A stretch of DNA of 64,000 nucleotides from Mongoliibacter ruber. GTDB lineage: Bacteria > Bacteroidota > Bacteroidia > Cytophagales > Cyclobacteriaceae. The position numbers were made by a program, and so were the translations under genes. The stretch is from positions 1-64,000 of the forward strand of contig NZ_PVTR01000008.1 in NCBI RefSeq assembly GCF_003003005.1, in the 5' to 3' direction. The notes under the pieces were generated by a model that saw only the letters and a list, made by a program, of their open reading frames with translations, ran no database searches and had not been told where the DNA came from. Shown here in pieces: positions 9,301-17,110 of this stretch; position 1 is the first letter of the stretch; each line of letters opens with the position of its first letter.

Positions 9301-9450
9301 ATGCATATCTGTAATTATGCCACTAATCAATTAAACGAGGGTTTTTTGGCAAAGTGATACTAATAGATCTTGGATATTTATCGATATTGGTTCGGAATCA
9401 CAGGTTAATTCTATTATTTAGATACTACTGGTATTAAAGCGGATATACAT
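9301..9450. repeat. MITE-like element, copy 1 (~150 bp)
   Basis: This 150-base stretch recurs at 36254-36399 in the same orientation, with 12 substitutions and one 4-bp indel. The ends form imperfect terminal inverted repeats: here ATGCATATCTG at the left and GCGGATATACAT at the right; in copy 2 the left end is ATGATTATCCGC, which matches the right end better. There is no meaningful reading frame inside. It lies between the amidohydrolase gene and the Uma2 genes. A non-autonomous transposable element is the best reading; a repeated structured RNA is the alternative. Confidence 0.65.
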
Positions 9451-9466
9451 AAGTAGTAAATTCAAT

Positions 9467-10096
9467 TTACATCATTCCATCAAAAACTTCCTCAAGGTCC
9501 AACACAAAACCCGCAACAGCCTGAGATGCCACCTTATCTCCATGCGTGAAGATTTTGGAAGCGCTGTATTTACCATCTATCAAGGTGTAGATTATCAGAG
9601 TACATTCATTGGGATGGACAACCCAATATTCTTTGACGCCTGATTCTTCGTAAACCTCATATTTGTTTTGCAGTTCCTTTTTGTTGTTGCCGGGAGAAAG
9701 GATTTCTACGACTAAATCAGGTGCACCAACACAACCTAATTCGTCCAGTTTGTCATAGTCACATATCACACAAATATCAGGTTGCACTACTGTATCGATG
9801 TCTTCGTTTTGTTTTGACTTGACTGGTAAACGAACATCAAATGGTGCCGCATATACTTTACATGGCTTCTTTTCCAGATAGTTGTAAAGATTATTGAAAA
9901 TTTTACCAGAGATTTCCTGATGAATTCTTCTCGGTGCCGCGGCTTGTTTGAAAATCTTGCCTTTGATCAGCTCGACCATCTCATCCATCTGCCAGGTCAG
10001 GTAATCGGCATAAGTATAGAGGTCATGTGCCTTTTCACTAGAAAGGTAATCGGCTGTTGGCTCTTCGACTTTATTTTTTAACTCTTCCTTTTCCAT
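9467..10096 (-). CDS. Uma2 family (DUF820) putative PD-(D/E)XK endonuclease, copy 3 of 3
   Basis: Uma2 proteins have a restriction-endonuclease fold of unknown biological target. The core is visible: VVQPDICVICD, then GAPDLVVEILSPG (Asp and Glu of PD-ExK) and NKYEVYEESGVKEYWVVHP with the catalytic-type lysines. Length is about 209 residues, normal for the family. An ATG six bases after the upstream stop (10096) is the likely start; the TTG at 10102 is less likely. Its N-terminal ~50 codons are almost identical to copy 2 while its C-terminal half has diverged. It is last of three genes read in one direction. Confidence 0.82.
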   Translation of the reverse strand: MEKEELKNKVEEPTADYLSSEKAHDLYTYADYLTWQMDEMVELIKGKIFKQAAAPRRIHQEISGKIFNNLYNYLEKKPCKVYAAPFDVRLPVKSKQNEDIDTVVQPDICVICDYDKLDELGCVGAPDLVVEILSPGNNKKELQNKYEVYEESGVKEYWVVHPNECTLIIYTLIDGKYSASKIFTHGDKVASQAVAGFVLDLEEVFDGMM

Positions 10097-11046
10097 AATC
10101 AATTAAATCATATCATCAAAAACTTCTACTAAATCAAGTACAAAACCTTCAACTGCTTGGGATGCTACTTTATCTCCATGTGTAAATATTCTTGATGCTT
10201 GGTATTTCCCATTGATTAAAGTGTTAATGATCAAGGTACATTCATTCGGGTGGATGACCCAATATTCTTTGATGCCTGATTCTTCGTAAACCTCATATTT
10301 GTTTTGCAGTTCTTTTTTGTTGTTGCCGGGAGAAAGGATTTCTATTACTAAATCAGGTGCACCAACACAACCTAATTCGTCAATCTTTTCAGGATCACAT
10401 ACCACACAAATATCCGGTTGTACCACGGTATCAATGTCTTCATTTTTTTTAGATTTGATTGGTAGCCGAACATCAAAAGGAGAAGTAAAAACTTCACAAT
10501 TCTTACCATCCAAAAAGACAAAGAGATCACTGGATATTTTAATTGAAATCCTTTGATGATTTACTCTTGGTGCTGCAGCTTGTTTGAAGATTTTGCCTTT
10601 GATCAGCTCGACCATCTCATCCATCTGCCAGGTCAGGTAATCGGCATAAGTATAGAGGTCATCTGCCTTTTCACTAGAAAGGTAATCGGCTGTTGGCTCT
10701 TCGACTTTATTTTTTAACTCTTCCTTTTCCATAATCAATTAAATCATATCATCAAAAACTTCTACTAAATCAAGTACAAAACCTTCAACTGCTTGGGATG
10801 CTACTTTATCTCCATGTGTAAATATTCTTGATGCTTGGTATTTCCCATTGATTAAAGTGTTAATGATCAAGGTACATTCATTCGGGTGGATGACCCAATA
10901 TTCTTTGATGCCTGATTCTTCGTAAACCTCATATTTGTTTTGCAGTTCCTTTTTGTTGTTGCCGGGAGAAAGGATTTCTATTACTAAATCAGGTGCACCA
11001 ACGCAACCTAATTCGTCAATCTTTTCAGGGTCACATACCACGCATA
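9950..11046. repeat. 636-bp tandem duplication blocks within the Uma2 cluster
   Basis: Two blocks recur exactly 636 bases apart. Bases 9950-10104 match 10586-10740 with a single visible difference, and bases 10105-10410 match 10741-11046 with only a few. The 636-base step equals one gene unit. The blocks cover different parts of the gene in each pair, giving a mosaic. Confidence 0.85.
10103..10732 (-). CDS. Uma2 family (DUF820) putative PD-(D/E)XK endonuclease, copy 2 of 3
   Basis: This middle member carries the same core: VVQPDICVVCD, GAPDLVIEILSPG and NKYEVYEESGIKEYWVIHP. The stop of the upstream copy (TAA at 10739-10741) is followed six bases later by the ATG at 10732, so the genes are closely coupled. 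Its last ~100 codons are practically identical in DNA to copy 1, whereas its first ~50 codons are practically identical to copy 3. The middle region, FLDGKNCEVFTSPF, is its own. This patchwork suggests gene conversion or unequal crossing-over among the copies. Confidence 0.82.
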   Translation of the reverse strand: MEKEELKNKVEEPTADYLSSEKADDLYTYADYLTWQMDEMVELIKGKIFKQAAAPRVNHQRISIKISSDLFVFLDGKNCEVFTSPFDVRLPIKSKKNEDIDTVVQPDICVVCDPEKIDELGCVGAPDLVIEILSPGNNKKELQNKYEVYEESGIKEYWVIHPNECTLIINTLINGKYQASRIFTHGDKVASQAVEGFVLDLVEVFDDMI

Positions 11047-11347
11047 TATCAGGTTGAACTACGGTGTCGATATCCTCATTTTTTTTGGAATTGAGAGGCA
11101 ATCTCACATCAAAAGGGGCTGCAAAAACTTCACACTTTCTTCCTTTTAAAAAATTAAAAAGCGAATTAAAAACTATACCAGATACTCTTTGATGTATTGA
11201 TCTTGGTGCAGCCGTTTGCTTGAAAATTTTACCTTTAATCAGTTCTACCATTTCATCCATCTGCCAGGTCAGGTAGTCAGCATAGGTATGACGATCGTAG
11301 TCTGCTAATGGCTCTTCAACTTTGTTTGTCAATTCTTCCTTTTCCAT
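10739..11347 (-). CDS. Uma2 family (DUF820) putative PD-(D/E)XK endonuclease, copy 1 of 3
   Basis: First gene of the tandem set, 202 residues. It lacks the nine-residue stretch found near residue 16 of the other two copies, and has its own central segment (FNFLKGRKCEVFAAPF). The Uma2 core is intact: VVQPDICVVCD, GAPDLVIEILSPG, NKYEVYEESGIKEYWVIHP. Uma2 genes are often amplified in cyanobacteria and some Bacteroidota; their function is unproven. No toxin-antitoxin partner or transposase is seen beside them. Confidence 0.82.
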   Translation of the reverse strand: MEKEELTNKVEEPLADYDRHTYADYLTWQMDEMVELIKGKIFKQTAAPRSIHQRVSGIVFNSLFNFLKGRKCEVFAAPFDVRLPLNSKKNEDIDTVVQPDICVVCDPEKIDELGCVGAPDLVIEILSPGNNKKELQNKYEVYEESGIKEYWVIHPNECTLIINTLINGKYQASRIFTHGDKVASQAVEGFVLDLVEVFDDMI

Positions 11348-11414
11348 AAAGTAAAAATACTGATTATAAGGGAGAAAGGAAATATGGAATTTAAGGTGGA
11401 TTAGAATATGGTCA

Positions 11415-11753
11415 TTAGCGTCGATTTATTTCTTCCAGTCGTATTACTGGAATAGATTTCAGAAATACAGGGACATCATTTGGAGCAGGAGTGAAGATAT
11501 CAGCTTCTTCGTCTGTTAGCTTGAACTTGATAAAAACAGGTATAGGGTCTTGGCTGACAAATTTATACTCTTCAGGTAGATTTTCCGGATAGTAAACCTC
11601 ATCCTTGTAGCGAATTAAAAACTGATATGAACCTCGTGTAGCTACTTTTATTACCACTTCACCATTTCCTTCTATGAAAGGACCATCATCCGAAATGCAG
11701 GAGTTAAATAAAAGAAGGAATATGCCGATTAATAAACTTAAATGAGACTTCAT
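11415..11753 (-). CDS. Small lipoprotein of unknown function
   Basis: A 112-residue protein with a lipoprotein signal: MKSHLSLLIGIFLLL followed by the lipobox FNSC. The mature part is mostly beta-strand with a run of charged residues and PVFIKFKLTDEEADI. I do not recognise the family. It lies upstream of the Uma2 genes in the same direction with a gap of 67 bases, so shared transcription is possible but unproven. Confidence 0.6.
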   Translation of the reverse strand: MKSHLSLLIGIFLLLFNSCISDDGPFIEGNGEVVIKVATRGSYQFLIRYKDEVYYPENLPEEYKFVSQDPIPVFIKFKLTDEEADIFTPAPNDVPVFLKSIPVIRLEEINRR

Positions 11754-11937
11754 ATTATAAAAACGATGATTTTGATAAAAATGTGACAGATGATCTTTTT
11801 CTAAAATAAAATACCTGGGACCTAACTTTTTGTTCTATACGATGCTTGGAAAAAGGATATTGAAGGTAGAATTGATAATTTCAAACACTACAATGCTACG
11901 TATGTTATCAAAGTTGAAACGTTCTTTAATTAAATCT

Positions 11938-12792
11938 ATGAAGTTTTATACCAGTTACCTTGCTTGTACCATTCTTTTCTTAGGATCTTTATCCTGTTCT
12001 TTCAAAGGGGTTCAGCGGAGTAAAGAAATCACCTATATGGAAAAAGGGCTTTTAGAAAATCTTCCAGAAAAACAATTAAATGTATTTTCACCAAATAAGG
12101 CTAATGGTAAGAATCCGGTTATGCTTTTCATACACGGTGGCAGTTGGAATTCAGGGAATAAAGAAATATACAATTTTCTTGGATCAAGATTGGCAAGGAA
12201 GGGAATCGTAGCAGTCATCATTGATTATCCGCTTAGCCCAGACTTCCAGGTTCATGACATGGCAAAAGCATCTGCGCAAGCTGTGAAATGGACAGAAGAA
12301 AATATCAATACTTATGGAGGTAATCCTGAAAGGATATTCGTATCAGGTCATTCTGCAGGTGGGCATCTTGCGAGTCTGATTTCTGTGCGGGATGAATACT
12401 TTGACACCTTGGGTGCAGAGAATCCCATCAAAGGGACAATCCTGATAGATGCGGCAGGTCTGGATATGTATTGGTTTTTGAAAGAAATGAATTATGAACC
12501 AGGGACTAAATATCTGCGGGCATTCACAGATGACCCACAAGTATGGAAAGATACCTCACCGATTTACTTTTTGGATGAAAAAGACCCGCCGATGCTGATC
12601 ATGATGGGAGGTAGGACGCTTCCGGGAATAGAAAAGACTACGGAAAGGTTTTTGGAAGAATATAAAAAAATAAAACCTGAGCCCAATTTCCACCTTCAAA
12701 AAAAGAAAAAACACATCCCTATGATCGCACAGTTTATCTACACGCCCAATAAGGTATATAAATGGATTGAGGAGTTTATGTGGGATAAGTAA
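11938..12792 (+). CDS. Alpha/beta hydrolase (esterase/lipase-like), probable lipoprotein
   Basis: An alpha/beta-hydrolase of the acetyl-esterase (BD-FAE/hormone-sensitive-lipase-like) type. The oxyanion motif HGGSWNSG and the nucleophile elbow GHSAGG are clear; a candidate acid lies in the strand before SPIYFLDEKDPPML, and a late His in KKKHIPMIAQ. The ATG at 11938 is chosen over earlier in-frame codons because it opens a lipoprotein signal (FYTSYLACTILFLGSLSC). It is thus probably anchored to the cell envelope. The substrate is unknown. It is read away from the lipoprotein gene at 11415. Confidence 0.78.
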   Translation: MKFYTSYLACTILFLGSLSCSFKGVQRSKEITYMEKGLLENLPEKQLNVFSPNKANGKNPVMLFIHGGSWNSGNKEIYNFLGSRLARKGIVAVIIDYPLSPDFQVHDMAKASAQAVKWTEENINTYGGNPERIFVSGHSAGGHLASLISVRDEYFDTLGAENPIKGTILIDAAGLDMYWFLKEMNYEPGTKYLRAFTDDPQVWKDTSPIYFLDEKDPPMLIMMGGRTLPGIEKTTERFLEEYKKIKPEPNFHLQKKKKHIPMIAQFIYTPNKVYKWIEEFMWDK

Positions 12793-12867
12793 GGGATTGA
12801 AGTTGAAGGTACGATTACAATTTTTTGAAATCTTTGTATAAGTTGTAAGTATGATTGCAATATTTCA

Positions 12868-12924
12868 GGTTCAACTGTTTCAAGTCTTCAGACCTAGACC
12901 AAAAGTATCACAGTCTTCAGACTG
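12868..12924. repeat. Two short palindromes built on the AGTCTTCAGACT core
   Basis: An imperfect palindrome (12868-12900, core CAAGTCTTCAGACC) is followed by a near-perfect one (12911-12924, CAGTCTTCAGACTG). A related palindrome sits on the other side of the next gene at 13581-13604. They look like a small REP-like family; a terminator role for the esterase gene is possible. Confidence 0.5.
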
Positions 12925-12966
12925 TAGTAAATTCAGGTGAAAAGTCATGTAAACTCAATTGGAAAA

Positions 12967-13572
12967 ATGAGACTTAACTTATTTTTAATCTTGCTATTTA
13001 TATCAATTTTAGGCTGCTCAAAAAATAGGGGAAATCAAATCATCATTGATAGGGATTTCGAAAACCTATCGATTATTGACAAATGGGTTGAGGGTAAAGA
13101 AATTGTATTTCTAGGAGAACCTACCCATGGAGATGGAAGCATTTTTACTGCAAGAATAAAAATAATCGTATGGCTGGCAAGTGCACATGCTCTTGAAAAC
13201 CCATATTCTATCGTAGATCCGGAAGACCTAAAAGAAATTGGCCAAACATATGCTGATATGGTTACTTTAGGGAAATTTGCAAAATCCCACTTTGGAGACA
13301 AAATGCTGAATCTGGCATTTTCGGCATATCAAGGCAGTTTTTATGACTTTGTAGATAAGAAGGAAATTGATTTTCGTTTAGACTCTATACCCAATCTCGA
13401 AAGGAATACCATAGAAAAAAACATGGCCATAACCTTAGTGGACTTGAGGAAAATAGATTCTGTTTATTACAGTGGAATATTGGGATTTGAGTTCATTCAA
13501 GCAAATTGGGGGAAAAATTTCGATGGAGTATTTATTTTTCCTGAAGTAAAGGCAAGCAGAAGAATAGAATAA
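12967..13572 (+). pseudogene. Erythromycin-esterase-like lipoprotein with a large internal deletion
   Basis: The 200-residue protein has a lipoprotein signal (MRLNLFLILLFISILGC), then the first catalytic motif of the erythromycin esterase-like family (FLGEPTHGDGS). It then jumps straight to the late motif KIIVWLASAHALENP, and ends with GDKMLNLAFSAYQGSF and FDGVFIFPEVKAS. Full-length members have roughly 400 or more residues with about 200 between those motifs, including the conserved FESG region, which is missing here without loss of frame. The product is therefore probably inactive. The ATG at 12967 is preferred to the GTG at 12937. Confidence 0.65.
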
Positions 13573-13580
13573 GATCATTT

Positions 13581-13604
13581 GGTCCAAGTCTGAAGACTTG
13601 AACC
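13581..13604. terminator. Palindrome between convergent genes, REP-like or terminator
   Basis: A 24-base palindrome with 11-base arms (GGTCCAAGTCT on the left) and a two-base centre lies between the end of the erythromycin-esterase-like gene and the end of the convergent dnaE gene. It shares its AAGTCT core with the palindromes at 12868-12924. There is no T-run, so a repeat element is as likely as a terminator. Confidence 0.5.
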
Positions 13605-13623
13605 AACCACCTACCCCAACACC

Positions 13624-16572
13624 TCAATCCGCAGCATTCCAATACGCCATTCTTTCGCAGCTTTCTACTTCTATACTGTAAAAGTCGAATTCTTGGGTCA
13701 CTTTGCCTTTGATCAGGTAGATGCCTCGGCCTTTAAAAGGGTATTTTTTGACCACAGGAGGGAAGTGAACCGTATCAATCCAATCTCCCTCACGATCTAC
13801 AAAAGTCCCAAAGTTCATCACATCGCCCTTTACAGTTCTGGTGTATTTGATCGTGACGAGATAGCCGATGATCTGTACAGATTTACCCAAATACTGTTTC
13901 ATATCTCGAGCCTTGATGCTGGAGACGGTCTGATCTTTGACAAGATGGAACGGGGAGTCCAGAGGAAATTCCAAGATTTCTATCTGATCTACGATTTCTT
14001 GCCTTACATCAGCTTCTTCCAATTCAGGCACTTCCAATTCCCGTAAGCCTGCTTGCTTAAAGAGTTCATTAGCTGTGTTTACCGTTTTACGCTTGTTGAG
14101 AATAAAATGAGCCTCCCAGAGCAAAGCCTGCTTGCTTTTACCCGTAAACCGAAAGCATCCTATCCGAATCAGGATCAACACCTGCTCCAAGCTGATATTG
14201 ACCCGAGCTACAAAATCTGCCAAGCCCAAAAAGAACCCATTTTCACCCCTTTCGGTAAGTACTTTCTCTATGCTGATTTTCTCGAAAAATTTGAGGTGAA
14301 CAAAACCTAGATAAACAGTCTTACCCTTGATCCTGGTCAGGTAATTACTTTCATTGATGTCCGGAGCTTGGATATCTGCCCCGTTCATACGGAGTTCGTG
14401 GATATAGAATTCGGTATGATAGAAGCCTCCGAAATTATTGATCACCCCAACCATAAACTCTAATGGGAAGTACGCTTTCAAATACAAACTCTGATAACTC
14501 TCCACTGCAAAGGAGGCTGAGTGCCCTTTGGCAAATGAATATCCCGCAAAACTCTCGATCTGATGCCAGACTTCCTTGGTGATCTTTGGGTCTCTACCTA
14601 ACCTTTGACAATTGGCAAAAAACTGATCTTTCACTCTTTCAAATTCATCTTTCGAGCGTGATTTCCCACTCATGCCTCGACGCAACACATCTGCCTCGGA
14701 CAGACTGAGCTCCGCAAAATAGTGGGCTACCTTGATCACATCCTCCTGATAGACCATGATGCCATAGGTTTCAGGCATAATATCTTTCATCACTGGATGA
14801 GCCATTTCTCTTCGCTCTGGATCAACATGTCTGAGGATATACTCCCGCATCATACCCGATCGCGCTACACCAGGACGTATGATGGAGCTTGCGGCGACAA
14901 GTTCCAGGTATTCGTCAGCTTTCATTTTAGCCAATAGCATCCGCATAGCGGGAGATTCTACATAAAATGCACCAATGGTATGTGCTGTCCTAAGTAGGTG
15001 TTTGATTTTTGGGTCTTTTTTGAATTGTTCTACTTGTCGGATATCCACTTCTACACCTTGATTTTGATGAATGATTTCCATCGCACTTTTGATATGTCCT
15101 AATCCTCGCTGTGAGAGAATGTCAAATTTATGCAAGCCAATATCCTCTGCAATATGCATATCGATGTGCGCAAGCGGAAATCCCTTGGGGGGCATCTCCG
15201 TTGCAGTGTAATAATGAATAGGTTTATGGGAAATCAATATACCACAAGCGTGGATAGTCAAGTGTGAAGGCATCCCATGGAGAACCTGACTGTATTTGAT
15301 GATCAGCTTTCCGTACTGATCTGGAATATAATCGGACTTGGCGGCATGGTAGATCAGGGATTCTATCTCGGTTTTTGGAAGCCCAAAGACCTTCCCAAGT
15401 TCACGAAGCATGGAATTGGATTGAAAAGTACTGTAGGAGCCCAAGAGAGCGACATGTTCTTGTCCTCCTTTATTGTATTTGTCAAAAATATACTTTGTCA
15501 CCTCATCCCTATCTGTCCAGCTGAAGTCCAAATCAAAGTCTGGTGGATTTTCTCTGTAAAGATTGATAAATCGCTCAAAATACAGATCCAATTCAATGGG
15601 ATCCACATCAGTGATATAGAGGCAATAAGCCACGATGCTATTGGCTCCGCTGCCTCTGCCGACATGGTAGAAGTTTTTGCTGTAGGCGAATTTGATAATA
15701 TCGTAATTGATTAGGAAATAAGAGACAAAGCCTTTCTGTTGAATCAACTGAAGCTCTTTTTCTATTCTCGTGCTGATTTCCGCGCTGAGATCTTTATACC
15801 TGTTCAATGCACCTTTGAAAGTTTCCTGTCGGAGATAATCGTAATCTTCCCAGTCGGAACCCAGGATGTCTCTTTTGTTTTTGACTGCTTGGAAATAAAA
15901 GGAAAACTGACATTGTTCCAGAAGTTTTTGGGCATTGTAAAGGAGGTAGCTGTGACCTTCGCAGCGCCCGACCATATCGGCATAGCTGTAAAACATATCA
16001 CATATGTTTCCTTGTTCTTCGGCTTCTAACTTACTCAATAGCGTATTGCCATCGATCGCCCGCAGGAGACGGTGGGCATTGAACTCTATCTTGGAACTAA
16101 AAGTAACAGGCTGAAGCAAGACCAACTTCTCTTTCTGACGAAACCACCCTGACTTGGCTATTTTATTGAGCTGGTAAGGATGAACCCCGATGAACTCATT
16201 TTCCCGCAGGGTAAAAACCTTCTCAGAAAAAGGGTAAACGATAAAGCTATTTTGAAAAGAGGGGGCTTTTTCTCTAAAAGGAATCCCTTTGGTCCGGTGT
16301 TGGGAAAGGTGGAGGTTGAGTTCGTAAAAACCCTCTTGATTTTTGGCCAAACCGACGTATTGCTGCTTCACTCCATTTCGGAAATCTATGCCAATGACGG
16401 GGTGGATGCCGTTTTTCTGGGCTTCGCGAATAAAAGGAAACACTCCTGCTACCGAGTTGATATCTGTTAGGGCTAGGGAATCAAGTTTTTTACCCTTCGC
16501 TTCAGCAATCAGTGCCTCCACAGACATAGTACCGTATTTGAAGCTGTAAAACGAATGGCTGTTGATATACAT
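13624..16572 (-). CDS. dnaE: Second DNA polymerase III alpha subunit, short (error-prone/ImuC-like) type
   Basis: A C-family DNA polymerase of 982 residues, shorter than the replicative Bacteroidota DnaE (about 1150-1250). The N-terminal PHP domain (1-~200) has lost ligands: NSHSFYS replaces HxHxxYS, and ALTDINSVAG lacks the usual His after ALTD. The polymerase core is intact: GRGSGANSIVAYCL, PPDFDLDFSW with the catalytic aspartates, and GYSFAKGHSASFA. A tandem HhH and an OB domain (VQIIGYLVTIKYTRTVKGD) follow, and no tau-binding tail is seen. This set fits a polymerase for damage-induced mutagenesis. In many Bacteroidota such a gene sits next to an S24 repressor and dinB; here they lie 28 kb away but share an upstream element. 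Confidence 0.88.
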   Translation of the reverse strand: MYINSHSFYSFKYGTMSVEALIAEAKGKKLDSLALTDINSVAGVFPFIREAQKNGIHPVIGIDFRNGVKQQYVGLAKNQEGFYELNLHLSQHRTKGIPFREKAPSFQNSFIVYPFSEKVFTLRENEFIGVHPYQLNKIAKSGWFRQKEKLVLLQPVTFSSKIEFNAHRLLRAIDGNTLLSKLEAEEQGNICDMFYSYADMVGRCEGHSYLLYNAQKLLEQCQFSFYFQAVKNKRDILGSDWEDYDYLRQETFKGALNRYKDLSAEISTRIEKELQLIQQKGFVSYFLINYDIIKFAYSKNFYHVGRGSGANSIVAYCLYITDVDPIELDLYFERFINLYRENPPDFDLDFSWTDRDEVTKYIFDKYNKGGQEHVALLGSYSTFQSNSMLRELGKVFGLPKTEIESLIYHAAKSDYIPDQYGKLIIKYSQVLHGMPSHLTIHACGILISHKPIHYYTATEMPPKGFPLAHIDMHIAEDIGLHKFDILSQRGLGHIKSAMEIIHQNQGVEVDIRQVEQFKKDPKIKHLLRTAHTIGAFYVESPAMRMLLAKMKADEYLELVAASSIIRPGVARSGMMREYILRHVDPERREMAHPVMKDIMPETYGIMVYQEDVIKVAHYFAELSLSEADVLRRGMSGKSRSKDEFERVKDQFFANCQRLGRDPKITKEVWHQIESFAGYSFAKGHSASFAVESYQSLYLKAYFPLEFMVGVINNFGGFYHTEFYIHELRMNGADIQAPDINESNYLTRIKGKTVYLGFVHLKFFEKISIEKVLTERGENGFFLGLADFVARVNISLEQVLILIRIGCFRFTGKSKQALLWEAHFILNKRKTVNTANELFKQAGLRELEVPELEEADVRQEIVDQIEILEFPLDSPFHLVKDQTVSSIKARDMKQYLGKSVQIIGYLVTIKYTRTVKGDVMNFGTFVDREGDWIDTVHFPPVVKKYPFKGRGIYLIKGKVTQEFDFYSIEVESCERMAYWNAAD

Positions 16573-16742
16573 TGATATAAATGAAAATATAGTTGAACTA
16601 CGCCTTTGGAGATATATACTTTTTGACGTGTGCTTCTATGGCGGCGAAATTCAGATACAATTTCCCTTAAGTAGGCACGTAGATGATGCATCTTGCATCT
16701 CCTATATCATTCGATACCAAGGGGTAAATCTCCATACACATC

Positions 16743-16771
16743 CATGAATGTTAATTATATTAACATTCATG
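16743..16771. promoter_or_regulatory. 29-bp perfect dyad upstream of dnaE, candidate operator
   Basis: Two 13-bp arms (CATGAATGTTAAT and its complement) surround TAT. It starts 170 bases before the dnaE start codon and directly adjoins the element at 16772-16788. The half motif AATGTTAA also occurs just after the matching element upstream of dinB. Binding by the S24 repressor is an inference. Confidence 0.5.
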
Positions 16772-16788
16772 TGTTTATAATTTAAACA
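16772..16788 (-). promoter_or_regulatory. 17-bp regulatory element shared with dinB
   Basis: On the minus strand this reads TGTTTAAATTATAAACA, identical to 44360-44376 upstream of dinB and in the same orientation to the gene. It is an inverted repeat TGTTTA-N5-TAAACA. Here the sequence continues with CATGAATGTTAA; at dinB it continues with GTTTAATGTTAA, so similarity extends past the 17 bases. Confidence 0.6.
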
Positions 16789-17110
16789 ATAAAATGATTT
16801 CTGATCAAGCTCTTGAAGGAAATTGTCAGGGAAAGTTTGTGATTAGTAAATGAGAGTGCAGTAATGCAGGTTTGAAAGCATTCGACATAAAAAAAATATA
16901 AAACCTCTCTTTTCTTGAAATATACTATTTCATCTGCTTTTTTCTTCGGGTTACCACATAGCCTGTCCCGAGCCCCTCTGCCTCAAGCAAGCCTGGTTCG
17001 GAGAATATTCAGATACCCCAATAGCGATCAGGGCATTTCCCTGCGCGGACTTCTTTTTCTCTTGGCATTTCTTCATGCAGAACCCACAGATGGAAGAATA
17101 GAAGGAACGG
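16789..17110. other. Gap without a recognisable gene
   Basis: Between the dnaE regulatory elements and the end of the phosphatidyltransferase gene no frame resembles a protein. The stretch 16960-17035 is noticeably more GC-rich than its surroundings and may be a relic. With the dnaE leader (16573-16742), the whole non-coding interval is 538 bases. Confidence 0.4.
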
